64,000 nucleotides of DNA from Pelagihabitans sp947500445 (lineage in GTDB: Bacteria > Bacteroidota > Bacteroidia > Flavobacteriales > Flavobacteriaceae): NCBI RefSeq assembly GCF_050589625.1, contig NZ_JBNGOP010000015.1:62001-126000 (forward strand), given 5' to 3'. A program made the position numbers and the translations under genes. Shown piece by piece: positions 8,483-16,683 of the stretch. Positions within the stretch are counted from its first letter, which is position 1. Each line of letters starts with the position of its first letter. Under the pieces are notes generated by a model. The model worked only from the letters and a program-made list of their open reading frames with translations. It was not told where the DNA came from and searched no databases.

Positions 8483-11400
8483 TCAAAAACGATACGTTAG
8501 CCCGAGCTGCGCCCGCCAACGGGAATTGAACGCATCGGTAATATAGGGCTCGCTATTCTCCGGAATATCGAACTGAAATTGGGGTCGCCGGTTTTCGATA
8601 CCCCTAAAATTGAGGAGGCTAAAGCTAGAGTTGACCACATTGGGAACGAACACCAAACGCCCCCAGTTTTTATTGATGAAATTAAACACATTGAGCATGT
8701 CCATAGCGACACTTATCCTGTTTCCGTTCTTGAATTTTAGCCCGTATTCCAGTTTCATGTCCAGCTCGTGGTTCCAGGGTGTCCGCGCGCCGTTTCGGGC
8801 CGCTATTTTACCCCGCCGTTCCCGTAGGTAAGGATCGCTTTCTATAAAACGGTCCAGTTGTTCCCATTGTTCCGCTGCGGCAACCGTAACGGTTCCCGAA
8901 GCATCGGTAATATCGACCAAATCGATTTCCGAAGCGTTTGCGGGCACATAAACGACATCGTTCCGGGAAGACCCATCGCGGTTTACGTCGCCACGGTAGA
9001 CATAAGAGAAAGGGCTGCCCGCCCTGCCGTTGTACAGAAAGGAAATGAAACCGGTACCGTTTTGGCCAACATCAAACGTATAGGAATGGGTACTTACGAA
9101 TTTGTGCCGCAGGTCAAAATTTGAAAACGATACCCCTGGGTCATTGCCGACAACGGCTTGGTTCCATTCAAAATTTGCCGCCGGAGAACTTCGTACGGTA
9201 CTCGATACGTCTTTACTTTTACCGTAAGTATATCCCAAATATCCGTTATAGTTGCCCAATTGCTTACTCAATCCAAAAGTAAGGTTGTAGCGAAAGCCTT
9301 GATCGGTATTGGTCAATAAAAACACATTGGTAAAATTGGGGTTGACCTTGATGGCGTCTCCCGTTTCCAAAAAGTATGGCCGATCGTCCGCACCTTCAAA
9401 ATTTCCCAAATTCTCCCTTCTGTTGATCGATTGGAAAAAAATGCCGTTTACCACATCGGTATAGGTGCCTTCAATACTGGCCGTCCATCGCTTGGGCAAT
9501 CTAGCGGTAAACGCGATATTCGTTTTCCAGTCGCGCGGTAAACTAAAATCGGGGTCGATCAGGTTTATCTCGGTCAGGTTCGGTTGCACGCTTCTAAGGT
9601 CCTCTAAATTTTCGGTCAAGGGTACCGCGGCATCGGGCCTTAGATCAATATTGAAATAATCCGTGCCCGAAATATATTCCGCATAGGCATACCACAAATA
9701 AGGAATGCGTCCCGAAAACAATCCGGTACCTCCGCGAACGGTATATTTCCCATCGGCATCCAATTTGTAGGTAAACCCGAAACGAGGGTTAAATTGGGGC
9801 GTTCGCGATATTCGGTTATCAAAGGCCTCGAATTCGGGAGTGTTTTGTACGGCAGTACTTAAGGGGAGCCTGCTGGTCAGATATTGGCCATCCAGGCGAA
9901 TCCCGGCAGTTACTTCCAAGCGTTCGTCAATGCGAAAATTGTCCTGAAAAAAAGCGGCGGCCTCCAGTACGCCGATCGTTGCCGAGGGGCGGTCGCTGAC
10001 GAAACCAAAATCGTTATTGTTCACATTATAGACCCCTCGGATCCGGGCCGGGCGGTCCTCTAAAAAGTCTGCCACGGAACGGTACTCCCAACGCCCGTTC
10101 CAAGCGGAAAGAAAACCATAATCCACCTTGTGCAACTGTGAAAATATACCGGTCGTAAAATGATGTTTCCCATAATCGAACGTATAAGTATCCGACAACT
10201 GTAGCGTGGTAAAATCAGTATTGTACACCGAGGCCTCTCGATAGGTTCCCCCAAAAATACGGCCCGCCGAAGAGGTCGCTATCTGAAGGTGCGGAAACAC
10301 CCGCCCATCAAAACCACGGTCCTCCCGTACACTATTGAAACCCAAGGAAAGTTTATTGGTACTGCCGTTCTTAAAATTGGATTTCAACTCCAAGGCCAGA
10401 CTGTTGGCGATGCTATTATGGCGGTACCCTTGATTGCCAAAATTGAAAAAAGTACTGTTCCACTCCAAATTATCGGCATAACTGTTCACATAATTGTTCC
10501 TAAGGGTCAGTTTGTGTACCTCCGACAAGTTATAGTCCAATCGGGCAAAAAGTTTGGAACTTGCGGTTTGCAGATCGGCACGTTCGAATGCACCGGGATC
10601 ATAATCATAAGTAGCGATCAATCGGTTACGGATCGCGTTGACATCGTCCAACGAAATATCGGAGGAATTGCTTCCGGGAGCGTTCAAAACCGGGGTTTTG
10701 GATAGGGCCTGTTCAAAATTCACAAAATAGAACAACTTGTCCTTTACCAAGGCACCGCCCACACCGGCACCAAATTGAAGGTCGTAGAACGACTGTACCT
10801 CTTGTTCGGCGCCATTGGCGAACCTTCCGATCAGGTTTTGATCGTTTCCATAGGCATATGCTTCCCCCTTGGTGGTGTTGGTTCCGCTTTTGGTAACCAA
10901 ATTGATACTGGCACCATTAAAATTACCGATACCGACATCAAACGGGGAAAGTTTTACACTTAGTTGTTTTACGGCCCCAAGGCCAATGGGTTGGCTTCGG
11001 GAAAGTCCGCCCGGAGTGCCGTTTGCCGACGAACCGGAAGCACCGCTCGCAGGCTCCTGAAAACCGATGATGTCGTTGTTTGCAATGCCATCGATATTTA
11101 AGTTGTTAAACCGATTGCTGGCTCCGCCAAAGGAGTTCAGATTGTTCTCTGGCAGGTTTTTGGTCAGGTCCTGAATACTACGATTGATGGTAGGTGTCGC
11201 CTTTATCGCCCTACGGCCCAATAGGGTCTCGTTTCCGTTCTTCTTAGGTGTCGCTTCGGCGGTGAGCACTACTTCTTCCAGTGTAGTGGTCGCTTCTTGG
11301 AGCATTATGTTTTTTACCGTGGTACCGCCCAAATTGATTACCAGCCCGTTTTCTTCAACGGTGCTGTACCCTATGAAAGAGACTGTTATCCGATAGGTAT

Positions 11401-11617
11401 TGCCCGGTGGGATATTGTTCAATCGGTAAAAACCATTTTCTTGGGAGACGGCCCCGTATCGAAAATTGGTTTCCTTATCGACCAGTACAATGTTTACATA
11501 GGGTATGGGCTCGCCCTTGGTGTCTTTTAAGGTACCTTGGAGACGGCCCGTAGTCTCCTGTGACAAAAGGGTGATACCATTAAATATCGCGAATAGCGCT
11601 AGGACAACTTTTTTCAT
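8483..11617 (-). CDS. Oar-like TonB-dependent receptor with carboxypeptidase-regulatory domain
   Basis: 1044 residues. A signal peptide (1-19) is followed by a carboxypeptidase-regulatory-like domain (about 25-110, LQGTLKDTKGEPIPYVNIVL to FIGYSTVEENG). The TonB box region is LEEVVLTAE. The plug (about 135-245) contains the Oar-type segment DLTKNLPENNLNSFGGASNR. A long barrel ends in Phe (QLGLTYRF). Length and plug pattern match the Oar family (first described as a Myxococcus adhesin), which in Bacteroidota is frequent and often linked to protein or peptide uptake. No SusD partner lies beside it, so glycan uptake is unlikely. It is downstream of, and on the same strand as, the DUF2064 gene, with a 118-base gap. 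Confidence 0.9.
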   Translation of the reverse strand: MKKVVLALFAIFNGITLLSQETTGRLQGTLKDTKGEPIPYVNIVLVDKETNFRYGAVSQENGFYRLNNIPPGNTYRITVSFIGYSTVEENGLVINLGGTTVKNIMLQEATTTLEEVVLTAEATPKKNGNETLLGRRAIKATPTINRSIQDLTKNLPENNLNSFGGASNRFNNLNIDGIANNDIIGFQEPASGASGSSANGTPGGLSRSQPIGLGAVKQLSVKLSPFDVGIGNFNGASINLVTKSGTNTTKGEAYAYGNDQNLIGRFANGAEQEVQSFYDLQFGAGVGGALVKDKLFYFVNFEQALSKTPVLNAPGSNSSDISLDDVNAIRNRLIATYDYDPGAFERADLQTASSKLFARLDYNLSEVHKLTLRNNYVNSYADNLEWNSTFFNFGNQGYRHNSIANSLALELKSNFKNGSTNKLSLGFNSVREDRGFDGRVFPHLQIATSSAGRIFGGTYREASVYNTDFTTLQLSDTYTFDYGKHHFTTGIFSQLHKVDYGFLSAWNGRWEYRSVADFLEDRPARIRGVYNVNNNDFGFVSDRPSATIGVLEAAAFFQDNFRIDERLEVTAGIRLDGQYLTSRLPLSTAVQNTPEFEAFDNRISRTPQFNPRFGFTYKLDADGKYTVRGGTGLFSGRIPYLWYAYAEYISGTDYFNIDLRPDAAVPLTENLEDLRSVQPNLTEINLIDPDFSLPRDWKTNIAFTARLPKRWTASIEGTYTDVVNGIFFQSINRRENLGNFEGADDRPYFLETGDAIKVNPNFTNVFLLTNTDQGFRYNLTFGLSKQLGNYNGYLGYTYGKSKDVSSTVRSSPAANFEWNQAVVGNDPGVSFSNFDLRHKFVSTHSYTFDVGQNGTGFISFLYNGRAGSPFSYVYRGDVNRDGSSRNDVVYVPANASEIDLVDITDASGTVTVAAAEQWEQLDRFIESDPYLRERRGKIAARNGARTPWNHELDMKLEYGLKFKNGNRISVAMDMLNVFNFINKNWGRLVFVPNVVNSSFSLLNFRGIENRRPQFQFDIPENSEPYITDAFNSRWRAQLGLTYRF

Positions 11618-11735
11618 TTCAAATCGGTTTACCGCAGCGGGTATACCCGTTGTGCGGTCAGGGTGTTCGTGTGCTTATACCTTGGATGTGTTCGAAAAAC
11701 GATCGAAGTACCCTTTTTAAGGGTGTTCGTAAGAA

Positions 11736-12422
11736 TCAGAAGTGCGGTAATGACAAGGGGGATCCTTTATTAAGGGCGGCAGCGTTATAAATTTCGGACG
11801 TTTTTAAGGGTCCCAATCCAAAAATGGTTTTGTCGTTTTGCAATGCTTTTGCCACTGCTTTTCGAAGCGAACGGGTTTTAATGCGGGACAAGGCTATTTT
11901 TTGTAGCCCGGCAAAAAAATCGAGGTCCCTAAGTTTTTCTAGGGTGAGTTGTTCTTTTTGGTGGTGGTGTAACATCGCCCGAACCTCATCATAGATCCGA
12001 TCCGTATTCCAAGAAAGTTTTAAAAAGGTGTGGTGCCGGTATTCAGTTTTGGAAAGCCCCAACAGGTAAAAACCCCCGTCATGGGTGGGTCCTAGAACGG
12101 TCTTTCCTTCTTGTAACGCTTTTTTGGCCCGAAGTAGGTGATGGAGCTGAAGGTGTGGGCAGTCGGAACCTATTGCGATTACAGCATCATATCCTTGTTT
12201 GTAGGAATGTTGCATGGCATTGGCGAACCGGGCACCAAAATTGGGGCCATGCTGGTTGGACTCGTCAAAATAAAGGACGGGCAAACCACTTTTTTCGGCA
12301 ATGGTACGAGTGTGTTTTTGTAATGCAGCGGCCAAGGACGCCTTGGCCAAAAAAGGTTTGTGCTCGACTTCCGCCGCTTCGGAAAGGGCAAAAACAAGTA
12401 ATACAATGTTTTTATTTGGCAT
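11736..12422 (-). CDS. DUF2064 / TIGR04282-family glycosyltransferase-like protein
   Basis: 228 residues with a single nucleotide-sugar-transferase-like fold. Diagnostic motifs are IGSDCPH (about 84-90), where the Asp is the metal or nucleotide ligand in the family, and LGPTHDGGFYLLG (about 110-122). The usual N-terminal Lys/Arg-rich TRL motif is replaced by FALSEAAEVEHKPF, so nucleotide contacts may differ. Family members are annotated as glycosyltransferases and some occur in arsenosugar biosynthesis, but no arsenic gene (arsM, radical SAM) lies nearby. Activity is therefore unknown. The final 20 residues (KTSEIYNAAALNKGSP) look like a family extension. Start choice is the first ATG after a non-coding gap. 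Confidence 0.8.
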   Translation of the reverse strand: MPNKNIVLLVFALSEAAEVEHKPFLAKASLAAALQKHTRTIAEKSGLPVLYFDESNQHGPNFGARFANAMQHSYKQGYDAVIAIGSDCPHLQLHHLLRAKKALQEGKTVLGPTHDGGFYLLGLSKTEYRHHTFLKLSWNTDRIYDEVRAMLHHHQKEQLTLEKLRDLDFFAGLQKIALSRIKTRSLRKAVAKALQNDKTIFGLGPLKTSEIYNAAALNKGSPLSLPHF

Positions 12423-12608
12423 GCCGAGCTAATACCATTTTAAATTGGAAATTGCGTTCTGGTATGTACATAGTCGTACACCCTTTTTTCGCATTACAAA
12501 TAAAAGTAGGCATTCCTTTTTAAAATATCGCGCGACCCGGAAAAGAGTATGTTTTGATGTGGCAAAGCACTACGCCACTGCCGATATCCAATTTCGGGTA
12601 GAAGCAAC

Positions 12609-12642
12609 AAGCGGCCGATACCCTTTCGGATATGGGCCGCTT
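12609..12642 (-). terminator. Terminator-like hairpin after the NTF2-like gene
   Basis: AAGCGGCC (12609-12616) pairs with GGCCGCTT (12635-12642), and the inner bases pair further (GATACC with GGATAT, imperfect). Read on the - strand it follows the stop at 12684 by about 40 bases and is trailed by TTGTTGCTTC, only mildly T-rich. Confidence 0.5.
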
Positions 12643-12683
12643 TCCACGAAACGCCATAACATGCTATAAACTCGTATTGCGTT

Positions 12684-13115
12684 CTATTTTTCTACAACGG
12701 GCATATCACTGACCAATTTCCAAACGTTCTCTTCATTTTTGGCAAGCAACATAATGGAATGAAAGGTCATTTTACTTCCTACGAAAATAACCTCGGCACT
12801 TGCCGTAAGGCCATTTACCGTAATGTTCTTAAAAGTGAGTTCCCGGGTGTCGCCACCAAACTCTTTGGACTTTATCTTGTCCACATACACCGTTTTTGGA
12901 AGTATTGCCACTTGTTTACTCCCGAACAAACGGTTCATGACCACACGATAGTTATCGTCCAAATACGCATCTAAAGCTTCATAATCGTTGGAATCACCGG
13001 CTTTGGCAAAAGCCGTAATCACCTCTTTGATTTTAGTCTTCTCTTGTTTCTGTGCCTTCCCGATAGTTACTATGGAGAAAATGGCAATCATTGTAAGCAC
13101 TCCTTTTTTCATCAT
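12684..13115 (-). CDS. Secreted NTF2-like (SnoaL/lumazine-binding-like) protein
   Basis: 143 residues. The signal peptide (1-21, IVTIGKAQ) is followed by a compact alpha+beta domain of NTF2-like pattern. This has the N-terminal helix IKEVITAFAKAGDSNDYEALDAYLDD, then strands YRVVMN, RELTFKNITVNG, ASAEVIF and the closing VWKLVSDMPVVEK. Such domains are small-molecule-binding or polyketide-cyclase-like folds with no fixed activity. It begins 28 bases after the 98-residue gene, which follows marR, so the three may be one transcript ending at the hairpin 12609-12642. Function unknown. Confidence 0.75.
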   Translation of the reverse strand: MMKKGVLTMIAIFSIVTIGKAQKQEKTKIKEVITAFAKAGDSNDYEALDAYLDDNYRVVMNRLFGSKQVAILPKTVYVDKIKSKEFGGDTRELTFKNITVNGLTASAEVIFVGSKMTFHSIMLLAKNEENVWKLVSDMPVVEK

Positions 13116-13143
13116 ACTTGATTTTAAGATTTAAATATTAGGG

Positions 13144-13440
13144 TTATCGTTCAATTTCGACGGAAGTTTGCATCCCGGAGGGATGTTGAAAATCATCCAT
13201 AAAGTCGTAGGCAAGGATGGTAGGAAGCTTTTTGCACTTGCTTCCGTTTTTCCTGTAACTGGCGGTTTTACCAAGGGGCTCGTCAAGTTTCAGGTTCGTT
13301 TTCCCGTTTACTTCATATCTGGAGACCTGCCTTAGGCAAAGCATATTCCCAAGATGGTCGACCGGGTAGTACTTCCCGGGGTTTGGTGAAAAATACCCGG
13401 CCACTTTGGGGCCATCATCTACAAAACACATCTTTATCAT
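13144..13440 (-). CDS. 98-residue protein of unknown function under a MarR-type operator
   Basis: No family recognised. The sequence has no signal peptide or membrane segment. It has three Cys (MCFVDDG, MLCLRQV, KCKKLP), several charged strands and an acidic/aromatic patch AYDFMDDFQHP. The ATG at 13440 sits 10 bases from a perfect 14-bp palindrome (13451-13464) that matches the one before marR. The open frame and the specific operator placement argue that it is real. It probably responds to the same signal as marR. It could be a small cytoplasmic binding protein; nothing more can be supported. Confidence 0.6.
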   Translation of the reverse strand: MIKMCFVDDGPKVAGYFSPNPGKYYPVDHLGNMLCLRQVSRYEVNGKTNLKLDEPLGKTASYRKNGSKCKKLPTILAYDFMDDFQHPSGMQTSVEIER

Positions 13441-13450
13441 ATTATCAATT

Positions 13451-13464
13451 ATTGATATATCAAT
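13451..13464. promoter_or_regulatory. MarR-type palindromic operator before the 98-residue gene
   Basis: ATTGATATATCAAT is a perfect 14-bp palindrome between marR (stop 13482) and the next gene (start 13440). Its 12-bp core TTGATATATCAA is repeated upstream of marR at 13916-13927, which supports it as the binding site of this MarR protein. Confidence 0.7.
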
Positions 13465-13481
13465 TTATAATTTAAAAAAAA

Positions 13482-13910
13482 TCACTTCATATTTTGTTGG
13501 ATACGGGAAAGGTATCCACTCAGTTGCGATAGTTCTTCTTTGGTAAAGCCATGTACGCTTCTTAGGCGGTGTGCCTTAATGACCGCTAAATGTTCGGCAA
13601 CAAAACGTTTCCCCGCTGTGGTAAGCGACAAATGGTACTGTCTTCTATTGTCCGGAATACTGTTGCGCACCACATAATTTTTCTTTTCCAAAATATCGAT
13701 GGTTCTGGTGATCGAAGCTGGGTCCCGTAGCGATTTGGTAGCCAGTTCGCGCTGCGAGAGTGCCTCGTACTCCTCTATTATTTTCAATACGATCCATTGT
13801 TCCACGGTAATGCCCAAACCGATGCGATCGAATTCCCGCTGGGAATAGCTCTTGGCCACCTTACCGGTTTTATCTATTTGGAACAATATGACGTTTTCGA
13901 TATCCTGCAT
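13482..13910 (-). CDS. MarR-family transcriptional regulator
   Basis: 142 residues with the MarR winged-helix plan. An N-terminal dimer helix is followed by the helix-turn-helix LSQRELATKSLRDPASITRT (about 55-74). The wing contains NSIPDNRRQYHLSLTTAGK, including the DxR-type wing motif, and a C-terminal dimer helix follows. MarR proteins are homodimeric repressors released by small ligands. The ATG at 13910 lies 5 bases from the palindrome TTGATATATCAA (13916-13927), and the same core lies before the next gene. Autorepression plus control of the two small downstream genes is therefore likely. The ligand is unknown; no efflux pump or aromatic catabolic gene is adjacent. Confidence 0.9.
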   Translation of the reverse strand: MQDIENVILFQIDKTGKVAKSYSQREFDRIGLGITVEQWIVLKIIEEYEALSQRELATKSLRDPASITRTIDILEKKNYVVRNSIPDNRRQYHLSLTTAGKRFVAEHLAVIKAHRLRSVHGFTKEELSQLSGYLSRIQQNMK

Positions 13911-13915
13911 ATTTA

Positions 13916-13927
13916 TTGATATATCAA
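13916..13927. promoter_or_regulatory. MarR-type palindromic operator before marR
   Basis: TTGATATATCAA, a perfect 12-bp palindrome, lies 5 bases upstream of the marR start codon on the - strand and is identical to the core of 13451-13464. Position over the translation start region fits repression. Confidence 0.7.
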
Positions 13928-14263
13928 CTATTTGAAGTGCAATGATAATTAAAAATTAGATTCCCAACAAATATCAGACAATCTTTGAGGTATAAAAGCG
14001 GAGATTTATGTTAAAACGACAGTATTTTCTGAACGTTCTTTGCTGCAAAACTGCCGATATGGAACCAAAATTTCACAAACGACTTTTCCCCTTAAAAAAA
14101 GCCATCTACCGTTCCCATAGCAGTATAGAACAGGCCAATAGTTAACATCCCTTTAAGGATATTCGTGCCCATGAGCAGTACTACAAAGTGGGTGTTATGA
14201 AGCACACTACAAATTTATTAAGGATTTGCAGTACTGAAGTATTTAATTTAAAAACAACTAAAA
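13928..14263. other. Intergenic region between marR and the M57-like protease gene
   Basis: A 336-base divergent spacer. It holds one 45-codon + strand frame (14008-14145, MLKRQYFLNVLCC...) with no recognisable family. I did not accept that frame as a gene. Upstream of the protease ATG the sequence is AT-rich (GTATTTAATTT near 14238) without a full TAnnTTTG box. Confidence 0.4.
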
Positions 14264-15166
14264 ATGAAAAAAGCACTTTTAAGTATGGCGGTAATCGCCA
14301 TTTTTTCCTGTACCAAAGAGTCTACTGAAGAAAACAGGGATTCCCTGCAAACCTCTTCAGAGTGGTTTAACGAGCCAATCATCGGATATGAAATGCCACA
14401 AAAAGACATTGCATATTTACAAGCACTGGGCTTTTCCGATGAGTATGTATCGGTTACCCATACGATAGACGAATCCGGTGACAAAAGAATTACCTATAAT
14501 ATTGATGATATTATGATTTATCCTGAAGATTTACCAGCAATGCTTCCCAAAAAAAGTGCTAGTGAAACCGGACATTATCGTATGCCGTTGATAGCTTCAA
14601 ATGGATTCACATATCGTATCTACGCTTTCACTAATAACAATGCCAAAGCTAACGATGCTGTGAACAGAGCTATTGACAACTATAATCTGTTGTTTAGGCA
14701 AGGAAAAATAGGATTCAACTTTCAGAGGTTATACAATTATGATAACCGGAACTTGGCTAATATAAGAATATACTTCAATGATTTAGGCCCACGTACAACG
14801 GGCCGTACTGGTTTCCCGGTACGGGTTAATAGTAGTTTTGTCAGACCATTTAGCAATATACAAGTCAATCGACGTATGATTACCGGTAGTACCAGCCGCA
14901 ATTATCCCACCGACCGTGTAGAACATACGATTACCCATGAAATAGGGCATACTATGGGGCTAAGGCACACAGACTGGTTTAGTCGATCCTCTTGTGCGAA
15001 TCCTAATCCAGAACCTTGGTTAGGTGCTGTACACATACCAGGAACACCGTCCCAATTTTCTTCTAATCCTATTGATGCTAATTCCTTGATGAATGCCTGC
15101 TCTCCATTAAGTGCACCGGGCGAGTTTACTGCAAAAGATAAAATCGCTCTAGATCGGACTTGGTAA
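14264..15166 (+). CDS. M57-like zinc metalloprotease lipoprotein (HEIGH type)
   Basis: 300 residues. The lipobox AIFSC (Cys16) predicts an outer-membrane-anchored protein. The catalytic motif HEIGHTMGLRH is at 225-235: two zinc His, the catalytic Glu and the metzincin-type third His. A Met-turn candidate, SLMNAC, is at 274-279. The HEIGH sequence matches the dual-action HEIGH metallopeptidase family (Pfam M57-like). The region before the motif (about 100-220) contains YRIYAFTNNNAKANDAVNRA, as in that family. Proteins of this type are secreted peptidases in Bacteroidota and Myxococcota. The gene is monocistronic and shares the bidirectional terminator 15188-15235 with the GH43 gene. Confidence 0.85.
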   Translation: MKKALLSMAVIAIFSCTKESTEENRDSLQTSSEWFNEPIIGYEMPQKDIAYLQALGFSDEYVSVTHTIDESGDKRITYNIDDIMIYPEDLPAMLPKKSASETGHYRMPLIASNGFTYRIYAFTNNNAKANDAVNRAIDNYNLLFRQGKIGFNFQRLYNYDNRNLANIRIYFNDLGPRTTGRTGFPVRVNSSFVRPFSNIQVNRRMITGSTSRNYPTDRVEHTITHEIGHTMGLRHTDWFSRSSCANPNPEPWLGAVHIPGTPSQFSSNPIDANSLMNACSPLSAPGEFTAKDKIALDRTW

Positions 15167-15187
15167 AGGGCAAAGCATTACTAAAAC

Positions 15188-15235
15188 TTAAAAAGGTCAT
15201 TCCCAATCCATATGGATTGGGAATGACCTTTTTAA
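15188..15235. terminator. Bidirectional rho-independent terminator (48-bp perfect palindrome)
   Basis: A perfect inverted repeat centred between 15211 and 15212. The GC-rich core has GGTCATTCCCAATCC on one arm, is flanked by AAAAA on one side and TTTTT on the other, and lies between convergent genes ending at 15166 (+) and 15250 (-). It works equally in both directions. Confidence 0.9.
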
Positions 15236-15249
15236 AACCATAAAGATTC

Positions 15250-16314
15250 TTATTTCCGCTCTGGGGCTATTTTCACATGAAGATTTCCCTCGGCATCAAT
15301 AAAAGCCTTTTCAATATTCAAATGCCTACTTGCCCCAGGTTTTGAAGGGTCGGCGTGGGAATGGTACACGATCAACAAATCTTCGCCATCTGGCGATCTT
15401 GTGAAGGAGTTATGGCCCGGACCAGATAATCCTTTTTCTTTTATGGTATACAGCAGGGGATTGTTCCTACTTTTTTTCCAAGGCCCCAGAGGATGTGAAG
15501 CGGTAGCATACCCAATACCATATTTTGGGCTCTTGTAATGGTTTGCCGAATAGGTCATAAAGTAAAGGCCTCCAAACTCAAAAACAAAACTCCCCTCATT
15601 ACAATAGTTAGTGGAGTCGCTGGAAAGTTCCCATTCTTGAGAGGCCCTTACACATACGGTAGGTACCCCCACCATTGTTTTTAAATCCTTCGTCAATGCT
15701 ACCGCATAAATTTCCGCCGAGGGTTTTGCCCTATGCAATGTCCCGTTTTTGGAACCAGGGGTTAAAATACCGACCCGATTAAAAAAAAGGTAGGGCGCAC
15801 CCGTTTTGTCCCAAAACAAATGGGGGTCTATTTGCCCCCAATCTTCAATAGGCAAATACGGTGTAAGCTCGTCCAAAAAAGGACTCTTGGGGGTATCGCT
15901 TCGTGCCATGCAAAGCCGGTATGGGGATGTTTTGTCCTTTTTGGCGGAGTACACCATTACATAATTGTCGGTATACGGATCATAATGTACTTCAGGCGCC
16001 CAAAACCTGCCGCTTCCGTATGATGTTTCCGTTTTTCGATAAACAAACCCCAGCGGTTCCCAATGCTTGAGATCTTCGGAAGACCAGGATCTAAATCCCT
16101 CTGAACTGTCCGTGGTCCCATATAAATAATACCTGCCATCGGTTCGCAAAATATAAGGATCCCCTAACAAAAGCTGCTCAGGCGCTACAGGATTCGAGGG
16201 AACAAAACTTGAAAGGAGTTTCTTTTGGGTATTGCAACTACAGACAACCAAAACAAGGCTCCCCAACAGGCATAAACAAAACTGTTTGGTAAAGTACAGG
16301 ATTCCCATTGGCAA
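15250..16314 (-). CDS. GH43-family glycoside hydrolase lipoprotein
   Basis: 354 residues. A signal peptide with lipobox LVVCSC (Cys25 or Cys27) is followed by a five-bladed beta-propeller of GH43 type. The three catalytic carboxylates are placed as in the family: Asp52 in LGDPYILR (base), Asp163 in GQIDPHLFW (pKa modulator) and Glu240 in CNEGSFVF (acid). A conserved His is in GPGHNSF (about 301). WAPEV (about 105-109) is also typical. GH43 enzymes cleave arabinan, xylan or galactan side chains; the substrate cannot be read here. No other glycan gene adjoins it. The second Met (MGILYF, two codons in) may be the true start. Confidence 0.9.
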   Translation of the reverse strand: MPMGILYFTKQFCLCLLGSLVLVVCSCNTQKKLLSSFVPSNPVAPEQLLLGDPYILRTDGRYYLYGTTDSSEGFRSWSSEDLKHWEPLGFVYRKTETSYGSGRFWAPEVHYDPYTDNYVMVYSAKKDKTSPYRLCMARSDTPKSPFLDELTPYLPIEDWGQIDPHLFWDKTGAPYLFFNRVGILTPGSKNGTLHRAKPSAEIYAVALTKDLKTMVGVPTVCVRASQEWELSSDSTNYCNEGSFVFEFGGLYFMTYSANHYKSPKYGIGYATASHPLGPWKKSRNNPLLYTIKEKGLSGPGHNSFTRSPDGEDLLIVYHSHADPSKPGASRHLNIEKAFIDAEGNLHVKIAPERK

Positions 16315-16683
16315 ATATTGAAAAAGGTTAAGAGTCCTTTAAAAATAGTAAAGGTGTCACTGTTCGGCAATACTAGCAACACCATACAAGCGGTATGATT
16401 TTTATGGTATAGCACCCTACATATGGGCAACACTACGCCAAGGCCCCGATATAAAACTCTTCTAAACTAGTGCACCTGTATGCCCTATTTCTTTTAAGAC
16501 GCAAGGAAATCTTTTTCACCCCTGTAGACAGTTTGTAGACACCTCTTTGTGAAGTGACACCGCTATTTAGCGTTCTTTTGAACGGTAGGCTAAAAAACCT
16601 TCCTTGCCAATGGTTATTTTTCTTTCGGTCATCACTCCTCGCCCAAAACTAAAAAAAGCAATCAACCCTTAATCGTTTCCAGA
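16315..16683. other. Intergenic region between GH43 and the methyltransferase gene
   Basis: A 369-base divergent spacer. It contains the direct-repeat site at 16524-16540 and a small hairpin (CGTTCTTTTGAACG) shortly after it. No coding frame is supported. Confidence 0.5.
16524..16540 (+). promoter_or_regulatory. Candidate regulator site, copy 1 (GTAGAC-N5-GTAGAC)
   Basis: GTAGACAGTTTGTAGAC contains two GTAGAC direct repeats 11 bases apart. The same 17 bases occur on the - strand at 38663-38679 before the PhyH gene. Both copies point toward the gene that follows: here the methyltransferase start is 143 bases downstream. Confidence 0.45.

Noticed and set aside
14008..14145. 45-codon + strand frame before the M57-like protease gene
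   Set aside because: ATG and stop are present but there is no homologue, hydrophobic pattern or promoter; not enough to call a gene.
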